From contig CALRMU020000003.1 in NCBI GenBank assembly GCA_943369295.1, positions 686,831-750,830 of the forward strand: DNA of 64,000 nucleotides, given 5' to 3'. The notes beneath the pieces are model-generated. The model was given only the letters and a program-made list of their open reading frames with translations, ran no database searches and had not been told where the DNA came from. Below, piece after piece: positions 1 through 7,506 of this stretch; the stretch's first letter is position 1; each line of letters opens with the position of its first letter. The position numbers were made by a program, and so were the translations under genes. The DNA is from JAKRSE01 sp943369295 (GTDB taxonomy: Bacteria; Armatimonadota; Fimbriimonadia; Fimbriimonadales; Fimbriimonadaceae).

Positions 1-428
1 GGCAGGCCAGCAGTGAGGTGAATGTCACTGGCTCTGCGTTCAACGGCCTGGTGAAGAATCTCGTCGATGTGAGTGGAGCTTAAGCTGGCCGCACCATCAA
101 CCACGTGAGGCTTGAGACCAGCGCCGCCCATGCTGCTGAACTTATCCTGTTCGGCCTGGGGCTCAATAATCTCCTTCGGAATAAACGCTGGAGAGTTAAC
201 GTCTCTGGCAGCCTCCCTAATCTGCAGCGATGGTGGATTGGCAGTCGACACTGCTGAGCTGCCCCAGGCAGGCGGTGGCCCAGCCTCGACGGGTGCCGCG
301 GCCTTGTTAGGGTCGGGGAAAGCCATCGGCATATCCTCCACCTTAATCGCAGCTTCCTCTGGCTTTCTGCCTGGAGGCTGACCTGCTGGCTGACCCAGCA
401 CCTTATCCCAGCTAAATTCCTGACTCAT
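1..428 (-). CDS. pilT: Type IV pilus retraction ATPase PilT, N-terminal part (cut by window edge)
   Basis: The gene starts at ATG 428-426 and runs off the left edge, giving 142 residues. The first ~115 residues are a Pro/Ala/Gln-rich linker. The last visible residues read as the opening helix and strand of a PilT N-terminal domain (DEILHQAVERRASDIHLTAG), the usual PilT signature start. PilT is the cytoplasmic hexameric ATPase that depolymerises type IV pili. The Walker motifs lie outside the window, so a PilT paralogue or PilB-like ATPase is possible; the ASD-HLT-G pattern favours PilT. It starts 8 bases after the stop of the HDOD gene, whose 3' end holds an AGGTGATGG Shine-Dalgarno, so the two are probably co-transcribed. 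Confidence 0.7.
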   Translation of the reverse strand, partial: MSQEFSWDKVLGQPAGQPPGRKPEEAAIKVEDMPMAFPDPNKAAAPVEAGPPPAWGSSAVSTANPPSLQIREAARDVNSPAFIPKEIIEPQAEQDKFSSMGGAGLKPHVVDGAASLSSTHIDEILHQAVERRASDIHLTAGL

Positions 429-435
429 CGTTCCA

Positions 436-1305
436 TCACCTCATCAGAATACGGGCATCAGCAATTGCCTGATGTCCTCTGTGCACCACACTGGGTGCCA
501 TCCCATCCTTGACGCCTAACACATCCAAAGCCCATTTCGGGAGCTCGGAACATCTTTCCGCCGTCGGCATTCCTTCTGTCGACAGCTTGGCGATGACATG
601 GCACATTGCCGTCATCGCACGCAGGGGACTCGCCTGGCTGCCTGGAAGGGGAGGATGTAGATATTCAATCCCCTCAACCAGTTCTTCAGGAAAATCCCAA
701 TAGCGGCAGGCCGCCTGGTTGATATCCAGGTGGTCACATCCGTAAATCGTCTTTTCAGCCAAGTAGTCCACAGCCCCCATCCCCATGAGGTCCTCTACTT
801 TGTTGTAGGCATCTTGATCGCTTCTCTCTAGCAATGTCTTGCCAATAAAGTGCAGAAGGCCGCAAGTAAAGGCTTCATCTGGCGATCCAACCCTTAACTC
901 TGTTGCCAAAGCCTTCGCGGCCACAGCGGTATCCAGGCTCTGACGCCACCAGGTTCTTCTCCTCAAAGAACCTCGATCATTTTTGCCGAGAAACATGTCA
1001 AAAACGCCGATTGTCATGGCCAAATCTCGAACTGATCTGAAGCCGACAAAAACAATGGCCTCTTTGATCGAGGTGACTTTTCGGGGCAGGGAGAAGTAAG
1101 CAGAATTGGCCTGGGTAAGAATTCTTGTCGAAAAACCCGGATCGACTTGAATCGCCTTTTCTAATGCGGCTGCAGACGAGTTATCGCCCCCCGTCATCTC
1201 CATGATCTTGAAGACAACCTGCGGCATGACCGCAACCTCATGGGCGCGCTCTAAAACCTTCTTGACCGCAGGGTTTGCGTCAGATTGGGTAGAGGGGGCA
1301 GACAC
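436..1305 (-). CDS. HDOD domain protein
   Basis: The 289-residue product is a single HDOD domain (about residues 20-225). The N-terminal AHEVAVMPQVVFKIMEM helix and the LEKAIQVDPGFSTRILTQANSA segment are typical of the family. HDOD domains are degenerate relatives of HD phosphohydrolases and usually act in signalling or regulation without catalysis. There is no receiver, GGDEF or EAL domain attached. The start is GTG at 1305-1303, with GGAG about nine bases upstream. Its position directly upstream of pilT suggests a role in motility control; this is inferred from position only. Confidence 0.85.
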   Translation of the reverse strand: MSAPSTQSDANPAVKKVLERAHEVAVMPQVVFKIMEMTGGDNSSAAALEKAIQVDPGFSTRILTQANSAYFSLPRKVTSIKEAIVFVGFRSVRDLAMTIGVFDMFLGKNDRGSLRRRTWWRQSLDTAVAAKALATELRVGSPDEAFTCGLLHFIGKTLLERSDQDAYNKVEDLMGMGAVDYLAEKTIYGCDHLDINQAACRYWDFPEELVEGIEYLHPPLPGSQASPLRAMTAMCHVIAKLSTEGMPTAERCSELPKWALDVLGVKDGMAPSVVHRGHQAIADARILMR

Positions 1306-1408
1306 CTATATGCTCCGGGAATTGCTTCTGAGCTAATTCTCGGCTCAGAAGACCCAAAAGCTCATGGCTTCTCTAACCCAGAAAGGCACAGATTTGACTC
1401 GGGCCTCG

Positions 1409-1414
1409 TATCAT
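1409..1414 (+). promoter_or_regulatory. -10-like TATCAT hexamer immediately upstream of bcp
   Basis: TATCAT ends five bases before the ATG of the peroxiredoxin gene and no Shine-Dalgarno lies between them. Transcription from this hexamer would start about at the A of the ATG, giving a leaderless mRNA. Confidence 0.45.
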
Positions 1415-1419
1415 AGTGC

Positions 1420-1878
1420 ATGCTGCAGCAAGGAGCCGCCTTCCCCGAGTTTTCTCTGCCCGACCAGACAGGCACCATTCATTCTCTCGATTCTCTGAAA
1501 GGTTCAAAGGCAGTCATCTATTTCTATCCAAAAGATGACACGACTGGCTGCACCCAGGAAGCCTGCGAGTTCAGGGACTCTCTGTCTGATTTCGAAGGAG
1601 TGAAGGTAATCGGGGTCAGTCCCGATTCGGTCAAGAGCCATAAAAAGTTCGAAACAAAGTGGAGCCTTAACTTCCCTCTCCTCGCCGATGAAGAGCACAC
1701 TCTGCTTGAAGCCTGCGGCCTGTGGGTGGAAAAATCCATGTACGGAAAGAAGTACATGGGAGTCGAGCGAACAACAGTTGTGATCGACGAAGAGGGCAAA
1801 ATCCTGAAAGTCTGGAACAAGGTAAAGCCTGCCGGACATGCCGGTGAGGTCCTTGAATTTATCCTGAGCTTGGACTAG
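1420..1878 (+). CDS. bcp: Thioredoxin-dependent peroxiredoxin (BCP/PrxQ type)
   Basis: This 152-aa cytoplasmic peroxidase reduces hydrogen peroxide and organic hydroperoxides using thioredoxin. The fold spans the protein, with YFYPKDDTTGCTQEACEFRD carrying the peroxidatic Cys44 and a resolving Cys49 five residues later, the PrxQ/BCP arrangement. Thr41 completes the PxxxT/SxxC-like active site. Length matches the family. It lies 65 bases upstream of panB on the same strand. The ATG has no Shine-Dalgarno but follows a TATCAT hexamer. Confidence 0.95.
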   Translation: MLQQGAAFPEFSLPDQTGTIHSLDSLKGSKAVIYFYPKDDTTGCTQEACEFRDSLSDFEGVKVIGVSPDSVKSHKKFETKWSLNFPLLADEEHTLLEACGLWVEKSMYGKKYMGVERTTVVIDEEGKILKVWNKVKPAGHAGEVLEFILSLD

Positions 1879-1943
1879 AGAAGCCACTGCCCTTTCGGGT
1901 CCAGCCAGAAGATGCATAGGAGCCATCGGTAAACTAAGGATCG

Positions 1944-2729
1944 ATGGCTTCTTCCATCACAGCCCCTTCCCTTTCTTTGATGAAAAAGAAAGGAGAGAAG
2001 ATTGTCTGCCTCACTGCCTACGATGCTTCAACTGCTGCCATGCTTGACGAGGCAGGAGTTGATGTTCTGCTCGTCGGTGATTCTTTAGGCAACGTGGTCC
2101 AGGGAGGATCTACGACACTAAAGGTCACTCTCGATGAAATGGCTTATCACGTAAGGTGCGTAGCCGGGTCAGTTAAGAGAGCGCTTGTCGTCGGAGATCT
2201 CCCCTTTGGAAGCTACCAAGAATCTCCAGAACAGGCAGTCAGATCCTCAGTCGCTTTGATCAAGGCTGGAGCGGCTGCGGTAAAGCTTGAGGGCGCCTAT
2301 ACAGAAGCGATTACGGCCATCGCCAGGGCAGGCATACCCGTCATGGGCCACGCGGGAATGACTCCACAGTCAGTGCACTCATTCGGAGGGTTCAAAGTAC
2401 AGGGCAAAAACTCGGCGGCAGATCGGGTTCTGGCTGACTGCGTCGCGATTCAGGATGCAGGTGCCTTCTCACTCGTTTTAGAGCTTATCCCCGCAGAACT
2501 CTCGGCAAAGATCACCCAGACGCTTCACATTTCGACAATTGGCATTGGTGCCGGCCCTCACTGCGACGGGCAGATTCAGGTTTGGCATGATCTGCTTGGC
2601 CTGAACAGCGAGATTTTCAAGCACGCAAAAGCCTATCTACAAGGCAGAAGTTTGATGACGAAAGCCATTGCTTCTTATACAGAGGAGGTCAAGGGTGGCG
2701 TCTTTCCAACTGAGGAAAACAGCTTTTGA
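1944..2729 (+). CDS. panB: 3-methyl-2-oxobutanoate hydroxymethyltransferase
   Basis: PanB makes ketopantoate from alpha-ketoisovalerate and 5,10-methylene-tetrahydrofolate, the first committed step of pantothenate and CoA synthesis. The 261-aa sequence has the family landmarks: CLTAYDASTAAMLDEAGVD near the N-terminus, LLVGDSLGNVVQG, the catalytic region AAAVKLEGA, PVMGHAGMTPQS and TIGIGAGPHCDGQIQVWHDLLG. Length is normal. A TAAACT hexamer (1930-1935) and AAGGA (1936-1940) lie just before the ATG. Its stop overlaps the TTG start of panC by three bases (TTGA), so the two are translationally coupled. No panD is visible in the window. Confidence 0.97.
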   Translation: MASSITAPSLSLMKKKGEKIVCLTAYDASTAAMLDEAGVDVLLVGDSLGNVVQGGSTTLKVTLDEMAYHVRCVAGSVKRALVVGDLPFGSYQESPEQAVRSSVALIKAGAAAVKLEGAYTEAITAIARAGIPVMGHAGMTPQSVHSFGGFKVQGKNSAADRVLADCVAIQDAGAFSLVLELIPAELSAKITQTLHISTIGIGAGPHCDGQIQVWHDLLGLNSEIFKHAKAYLQGRSLMTKAIASYTEEVKGGVFPTEENSF

Positions 2730-3547
2730 GAATTGTTCGGACTGTTGCCGAGCTGCGAGACTGGCGCGCCAGTAAAAACAAGGTTGGTTTTGTGCCCACG
2801 ATGGGCGCATTTCACGAAGGTCACCTTTCTTTGATGAGGGCGGCTAAAAATGAATGCGGCACCTGTGTAACGAGTCTATTTGTCAATCCGACTCAGTTCG
2901 CACCAACTGAAGACCTTAGCCGTTACCCAAGAGACGAGGCCAAAGACGCCGAACTGGCAGAGGCTGCTGGCGTTGACATTCTTTTTTGTCCTGGTGCTGA
3001 TGAAGTCTATCCAGAAAGCTTTACCCAAGTGATTGTTTCGGGCGTTACAGATTATTGGGAAGGTGCGGCAAGACCCGGCCATTTTGCCGGAGTTGCTTTA
3101 GTGGTTCTAAAGCTCTTTAATATGGTTCAACCCACGAACGCCTACTTTGGGTTGAAGGATCTTCAGCAATGTGCCGTCATTCGCAGAATGGTAAAGGATC
3201 TTAATGTGCCTCTAGAAGTTAAGTATCTTGAGACGCAGCGAACCTCGGGCGGCCTTGCTCTATCCAGCAGAAATCGCTATCTTAGTGAGGAAGAATTCGA
3301 AAGAGCCCACGAGTTTCCTGACGGCTTAAAGGAAGCGATTGAAGTTATTCGGCTAGGTCACGATCAAGCACTCGCTTTGAGCAAAGCAAAAAAGAGATTC
3401 GAAATGGCAGGAATGACCCTTGATTATCTAGTCTTGGTAGATCCACTCACTATGCAGGAATGTGATGCTTCTCATCCAGAAGCGAGAATCATGGCCGCTG
3501 TGAGATATGCCGGGATTCGGCTTCTTGATAACATGCCCCTGGCCTGA
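2726..3547 (+). CDS. panC: Pantoate--beta-alanine ligase
   Basis: PanC condenses pantoate with beta-alanine using ATP to form pantothenate. The 273-aa protein has the nucleotide-binding signature PTMGAFHEGHLSLMR (HxGH), the SLFVNPTQFAPTEDLSRYPR pantoate-binding stretch, and the YFGLKDLQQ and SGGLALSSRNRYLS segments equivalent to the KMSKS-like loop. The usual EP(D/E)GLALSSRN is replaced by RTSGGLALSSRN, a small deviation. The start is TTG, overlapping the panB stop as TTGA. Cytoplasmic. Confidence 0.96.
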   Translation: MRIVRTVAELRDWRASKNKVGFVPTMGAFHEGHLSLMRAAKNECGTCVTSLFVNPTQFAPTEDLSRYPRDEAKDAELAEAAGVDILFCPGADEVYPESFTQVIVSGVTDYWEGAARPGHFAGVALVVLKLFNMVQPTNAYFGLKDLQQCAVIRRMVKDLNVPLEVKYLETQRTSGGLALSSRNRYLSEEEFERAHEFPDGLKEAIEVIRLGHDQALALSKAKKRFEMAGMTLDYLVLVDPLTMQECDASHPEARIMAAVRYAGIRLLDNMPLA

Positions 3548-3550
3548 AAA

Positions 3551-3739
3551 TTGAACTCGAATTGGCTCGCCAGCATGACAGAACTAAAATGTCAAAGGAC
3601 TCTGCTGGATAGTCGGACGCGAGGGAATCGACGAGCCCGATTCGTCACATGGCAGGCAGCCCTGCTTAACCATTTTGGTTCAAGCTTTCCTGATGAGTTG
3701 AAAGAATCTCAAGTTCAAGACTTGTCTTCAGACGAATGA
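3551..3739 (+). CDS. Possible small protein of unknown function downstream of panC
   Basis: A 62-codon frame begins with TTG four bases after the panC stop; an internal ATG at 3575 would give 54 residues. The sequence is basic in its first half (RTRGNRRARF) and acidic at the end (LSSDE). No family was recognised and there is no strong Shine-Dalgarno. It is kept because of its tight spacing after panC and because nothing else explains the stretch; it may not be a gene. Confidence 0.3.
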   Translation: MNSNWLASMTELKCQRTLLDSRTRGNRRARFVTWQAALLNHFGSSFPDELKESQVQDLSSDE

Positions 3740-4011
3740 AGAAAATCTGAACTGGACCATGCTCTTTTTTGGGTCTGGAGCATGGATCTGGCAGCTGAAT
3801 CAACTAAAGAACCAGAAGATCAACCAGGGGTAATCAGACGAAGTGAAGCAAGAACAAAATGCCAAGCATCACGAGTAAGAAGAAAACAATTTACTGGTTG
3901 AATCCTTGCCCTGCGGAGATTTGGGGTCCTTATTGGCACTCAATCATAAGAAGTTTGAATCCACGTTAGCCTAAAAGTCCCAAGAATTAACCTCCCATAA
4001 GACTAAGACTC
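3740..4011. other. Intergenic stretch without a recognisable gene
   Basis: No convincing coding frame is seen. An 8-bp inverted repeat (CCATGCTC/GAGCATGG, 3757-3785) with a T-rich loop lies just after the small frame and could end the pan transcript, although no T-tract follows it. The rest is A-rich, unlike flanking coding DNA. Confidence 0.4.
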
Positions 4012-4041
4012 TTGCCGAATCTTTGAGAATGGTGCTACCAT
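4012..4041 (+). promoter_or_regulatory. Candidate sigma70-type promoter of the small basic protein gene
   Basis: TTGCCG (4012-4017) and TACCAT (4036-4041) are separated by 18 bases. This predicts a transcript start near 4048, which excludes the in-frame TTG at 4023 and supports the GTG start at 4092. Confidence 0.45.
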
Positions 4042-4091
4042 CGCACGTTCAAGGACGAGGGCTTTTGCCCAAGTCAAGAGGATTATTAATC

Positions 4092-4502
4092 GTGGCAAGA
4101 GGAATCAACGCAACCAAACAGGCTCTCAAGCTCAAAGCTGATGAGAAAGAGAATTCACTGACCCTTCGACTCGGAGTTAAGAAGCACATTCTCCCGATCA
4201 CCCCCAAGGTCCTTTTCAGCGAAGAGTACGTGTTCGTTCACGTTCCCAGCCAGGCCGAAATTTTGAAGGTCACCGAGAACGGTCTGGAAGTCGTCACTTC
4301 TGACGAAGAAGCCGCCAAGGCAGCCGCCAGCTTCAAGAAGGGCCGCGGCGCTCGATCTGCTCGCAAGCAGTCAGCTTCTCTCCCCCTCCCCGGCGAACTG
4401 GCCGACGCTCTCAGCAAGGTTCCTGCTGGCTACAAGCTCGCTTTCGGTCCCGACGGATCTCCTCGAATCGTTCGAACTCGAACCCGAAAGAAGAAGGGCT
4501 GA
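4092..4502 (+). CDS. Small basic protein of unknown function
   Basis: This 136-aa protein was not recognised. Residues 1-75 look like a compact beta-rich domain (ENSLTLRLGVKKHILPIT, EYVFVHVPSQAEILKV). The second half is Ala/Lys/Arg-rich (KKGRGARSARKQ) and ends RTRTRKKKG, so nucleic-acid or ribosome binding is plausible but unproven. GTG 4092 is preferred over TTG 4023 because an AAGAGG Shine-Dalgarno lies about 11 bases upstream and the candidate promoter overlaps the TTG. Codon choice in the second half is strongly biased (CGA Arg, CTC/CTT Leu, AAG Lys), as in highly expressed genes. It is monocistronic, with its own terminator. Confidence 0.7.
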   Translation: MARGINATKQALKLKADEKENSLTLRLGVKKHILPITPKVLFSEEYVFVHVPSQAEILKVTENGLEVVTSDEEAAKAAASFKKGRGARSARKQSASLPLPGELADALSKVPAGYKLAFGPDGSPRIVRTRTRKKKG

Positions 4503-4521
4503 AGCCTCCCCTAATCGTTCT

Positions 4522-4560
4522 AAAGACCCCAAGGGAGGACTTCCCTGGGGTCTTTTCTTT
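4522..4560 (+). terminator. Rho-independent terminator
   Basis: AAGACCCCAaGGGA and TCCCtGGGGTCTT pair around a GGACT loop and are followed by TTCTTT. It lies about 20 bases after the basic-protein stop. Confidence 0.85.
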
Positions 4561-4593
4561 TGCCTCCTGGTATCCTCACAAACTCAAAGATAG

Positions 4594-4668
4594 GCCGCCT
4601 TAGCTCAGTGGTAGAGCAACCGCCTTGTAAGCGGTAGGTCAGGGGTTCGAGTCCCCTAGGCGGCTCCA
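4594..4668 (+). tRNA. tRNA-Thr (anticodon TGT), CCA encoded
   Basis: A full cloverleaf can be drawn: acceptor GCCGCCT/AGGCGGC (4594-4600 with 4658-4664), D-arm GCTC..GAGC, anticodon stem ACCGC/GCGGT with loop CTTGTAA (anticodon TGT), and T-arm AGGGG-TTCGAGT-CCCCT. Discriminator T4665 is followed by an encoded CCA. The 3' end overlaps the last codons of the opposite-strand MFS gene. Confidence 0.97.
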
Positions 4669-5915
4669 AACATCTTCGTGGGCTCTTGAACCTTTCCTCT
4701 GTTCGCCCACCCCCAAATGCTCAGCACAGCCAGGATCGAGCCACCTGTGAAAAGGCTGACCTGATTCGAGGTTGCTTCAGCCAGCCAGCCGAAAGCAAAG
4801 ACCCCGAAGGGGCTCACTCCCGAGATCGCCCAGAAGTGCATGGCTATCAGCCTTCCCCTCAAAGCTTCAGGCGAAAGCATTTGAAAGAGCACGTTAGTGC
4901 TGTTGAATTGACTGATCGCACAGAAGCCGATGAATGCCAAAAGGGGGAAAGCAAAGAGGGCATTGGAAGTAAAGCTTAAAAGCACGACACCCACAGCCAC
5001 GCCAGTCATAGCAAGTCGAGTCACCAAGGCCTTCACTGGCTTATCAGACAGGGCAGAAAGAGTAAGGAGGGCTCCGATGGCTCCAACCCCGATAGCACTG
5101 TGAGCCAGACCCAATCCCCTTTTGTCCAATCCCAATTGATCCCTAGCGATCGCAGGCAGAAGAGCAATGTAGAAGACGCCAAAAAGGCTTGTGGCCGCTT
5201 CCATAAAGAAGAGGACTTTGAGGGGCGGATTTCTAAAGGTGTACCTAAATCCTTCCAGCAGCAGGTCTCGCCAATCACCAGCATCCTGTTTCTGAGGCCG
5301 GAGATCGGCCCTGATCATCAAGATAGAGATGATGAGGAAAGCGAAAGAAATAGCATTGATGGCAAAGCACCAAAATGGTCCGGCAACTTCAAGAATGATT
5401 CCTCCCAAGGCAGGTCCCAAAATTCTTGAGAGATTAAAGGTCATTGCCTGAGCGGGGACTGCAGCCGGCAGATCCTCATCTCCCACCGTAACCCGCACCA
5501 CCGACTGCCGTGCTGGTCCTTCGATAGTGCTGACAGTGCCGCTAAGAAGGGCTGCCAAAAGCACATGCCAATACTGAAGCTGGTTGAAGAAGAGCAGAAC
5601 AGCCGTCGCAGTCGCTACGATAGCAAGCACGCTTTGGCAGATTAGAAGAGCCTTTTTTCGGTCAACCCTATCAGCAACAATTCCTGCGATAGGTGCAAAG
5701 AGCATCACCGGAATCGACCAACAAACTGTGACCATGGCCAGGAGGCCTTCACTGTTTGTCTGCTCGTGAACCCAGTAACCCTGGGCGACACCCTGCATCT
5801 GCCCTCCCATAAAAGAAAGGAAGGCGCCGATCCAGAGAATTCTAAAATCTCTGTGTCTAAGGGCTCTCAGGAGGGGGAACTGTTTGATTCCCTTGCCTGA
5901 GTCGCCGTCAGCCAT
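4656..5915 (-). CDS. MFS transporter, EntS/MFS_3-like exporter
   Basis: The 419-aa protein has about 11-12 hydrophobic segments and resembles the MFS_3 (EntS-like) exporters: N-terminal FPLLRALRHRDFRILWIGAFLS, then VHEQTNSEGLLAMV, and the loop-2/3 motif GIVADRVDRKKALL. The 'EGPARQSVVRVTVGDEDLPAAVPAQAMTFNLSRILGPALGG' region is also characteristic of this group. The substrate cannot be read from sequence. The last residues (Gly-Ala-Ala-stop) are encoded on the strand opposite the 3' arm of tRNA-Thr, a 13-base overlap. No regulator is adjacent. Confidence 0.88.
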   Translation of the reverse strand: MADGDSGKGIKQFPLLRALRHRDFRILWIGAFLSFMGGQMQGVAQGYWVHEQTNSEGLLAMVTVCWSIPVMLFAPIAGIVADRVDRKKALLICQSVLAIVATATAVLLFFNQLQYWHVLLAALLSGTVSTIEGPARQSVVRVTVGDEDLPAAVPAQAMTFNLSRILGPALGGIILEVAGPFWCFAINAISFAFLIISILMIRADLRPQKQDAGDWRDLLLEGFRYTFRNPPLKVLFFMEAATSLFGVFYIALLPAIARDQLGLDKRGLGLAHSAIGVGAIGALLTLSALSDKPVKALVTRLAMTGVAVGVVLLSFTSNALFAFPLLAFIGFCAISQFNSTNVLFQMLSPEALRGRLIAMHFWAISGVSPFGVFAFGWLAEATSNQVSLFTGGSILAVLSIWGWANRGKVQEPTKMFGAA

Positions 5916-6001
5916 CCTTTCATTATGCCCGCTACATTTAGGGGCAGCCAGACTCTGGCAAGTGCGGGCAGAGGTAACCTCACCAACTCACCGGACTGAA
6001 A

Positions 6002-7090
6002 GTGCTGCCTCTTCGAATTCTTCAGGTTATCTCCAGTTCAGCTCGATCCGGCGCTGAGCGGCACACAGTCGATCTTTCCTGCCACCTTTCGGCCCGTGGG
6101 CACGAAGTTTGGGCGGCGGTTCCCCAAGGCTCATGGCTGCATGAAGAGCTTTCTTCAAAAGGCATTGGAGTTATTCCCTGCCAGTTCAAAACAGCGGGTG
6201 GACTTAAGTCAACCCTCCAACTCTGCAGAGCAGTCAAGAAGCACAAGATTCAGGTGATACATTCTCACCTTAGCCGCGCGACCCTTCAGTCGGCCGCTGC
6301 AGCAAAGCTGACAAAGGTTGGCATCACAGCCTCTGTGCACGTGAGGTCAGTTGACCCGGCTTTCAGACTCGTGACAAAGCAGGACGGAAGATTGATCGCC
6401 GTCAGCGACTACATCAAATCCACCTTGATTCAAGGAGGATTTCCAAAGGACCTCATTAGAGTCATTCACAACGCCACCGACTTTGGCATTCACCCATCTC
6501 AAACGGATACGAGCATTCACAGTGAGCTCGGTTTAGCACCTGGCAGTCAGGTTGCAGGAGTCATCGGCAGAATTGCCAAAGCTAAAGGCCAAGATTTAGC
6601 TTTGAGAGCACTGGCTGAATGCAAAGAAGAACTGCCTCATCTTCATTTAGCCTTCATCGGCCGCTCCACTTCAGATGAATATGAGGCTGCGTTGAGGCGT
6701 CAGGCAGAAGATGCTGGCCTCACCAGCAAAGTTCACTTTATGGGTGAGAGAAAGGACATTGTTGGCTTGGTGGACTCTCTCGATCTCCTGCTGGTCCCCA
6801 GCGAAATGGAATCCTTTGGCCTCGCGGCTCTAGAGGCCATGACAAGGGGTAAACCCGTCATCGCAGCCAAGGTTGGAGGACTCCCGGAGGTCGTTGAGGA
6901 TGGTGTTACCGGACTCGTCCTCCCCCTTGACCCCATGGCCTGGAGAGATGGGCTCATTCACCTTGCCTCAGATGCGGAGAGATCGCGAGAAATGGGCCGA
7001 GCAGGCCGGCAAAACGCGAAGACCAATTTTTCCGTTGAGAAAATGGTGGAGAAGCTAGAAGCGGTCTATAACGAGGTCAAGAAAAAGTGA
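6002..7090 (+). CDS. Glycosyltransferase family 4 (GT-B fold)
   Basis: This 362-aa cytoplasmic GT4 enzyme probably transfers a sugar from a nucleotide-sugar to a lipid or surface polysaccharide. The N-terminal domain starts LRILQVISSSARSGAERHTVDLSCHL, with the glycine-rich acceptor loop. The C-terminal domain has GVIGRIAKAKGQDLALRAL and the EX7E donor motif within PSEMESFGLAALEAMTRGKPVIA. The start is GTG 6002. Its TGA overlaps the next gene's GTG by four bases (GTGA). Donor and acceptor are unknown. Confidence 0.92.
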   Translation: MLPLRILQVISSSARSGAERHTVDLSCHLSARGHEVWAAVPQGSWLHEELSSKGIGVIPCQFKTAGGLKSTLQLCRAVKKHKIQVIHSHLSRATLQSAAAAKLTKVGITASVHVRSVDPAFRLVTKQDGRLIAVSDYIKSTLIQGGFPKDLIRVIHNATDFGIHPSQTDTSIHSELGLAPGSQVAGVIGRIAKAKGQDLALRALAECKEELPHLHLAFIGRSTSDEYEAALRRQAEDAGLTSKVHFMGERKDIVGLVDSLDLLLVPSEMESFGLAALEAMTRGKPVIAAKVGGLPEVVEDGVTGLVLPLDPMAWRDGLIHLASDAERSREMGRAGRQNAKTNFSVEKMVEKLEAVYNEVKKK

Positions 7091-7506
7091 AGATGCTGCT
7101 TGTGAAGGCATGCGAATACACCACCCCGCTCGCCAGCGGCCGCCAATGCATGATGGGGATCTTCGATAACATCGTCGCTCCTTTTGTACCGATCGACCAC
7201 CCTCCCTTCTGCATCTGCCTTCAGATCGAATTCGAACAGTCTGACCCCGAGCAGGAACACCATGTCGCCTGCCGTCTGATTGATCCTGATGGAAAGCCAC
7301 TCTTCGACTTCCCACTGAATGTCAGAAACGTCCCCGATCCTCACGGCGGAGACACAAGAATCTTCATTTCGATCAATGTGCCTGGCCTCAGGCTGGATAC
7401 TCCCGGAGACCATAGGATCGATATCCTGGTGGATGGTCAGAAGCTAGGAGAAGAAAAGATCCCCGTCATAGTGGCCCAGGGCCAATCAGGCGCGCCTAAT
7501 CTCTGA
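7087..7506 (+). CDS. DUF6941-like protein
   Basis: A 139-aa soluble protein, probably one beta-sandwich. It resembles what I recall of the DUF6941 family: an N-terminal KACEYTTPL strand, GIFDNIVAPFVP, a strand ending HVACRLIDPDGKPLFDF, and a C-terminal PGDHRIDILVDGQKLGEEKIPV. Function is unknown. The GTG start overlaps the stop of the glycosyltransferase (GTGA), suggesting coupling. Its 3' end overlaps the convergent ppk1 gene by 11 bases. Confidence 0.7.
   Translation: MKMLLVKACEYTTPLASGRQCMMGIFDNIVAPFVPIDHPPFCICLQIEFEQSDPEQEHHVACRLIDPDGKPLFDFPLNVRNVPDPHGGDTRIFISINVPGLRLDTPGDHRIDILVDGQKLGEEKIPVIVAQGQSGAPNL

Noticed and set aside
112..381. 89-codon plus-strand frame at the left edge
   Set aside because: The minus strand encodes a pilT N-terminus with a convincing start and signature; this frame is its complement.
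4023..4091. Upstream TTG start for the small basic protein
   Set aside because: It lies within the candidate promoter (between -35 and -10) and lacks a Shine-Dalgarno; GTG 4092 fits better.
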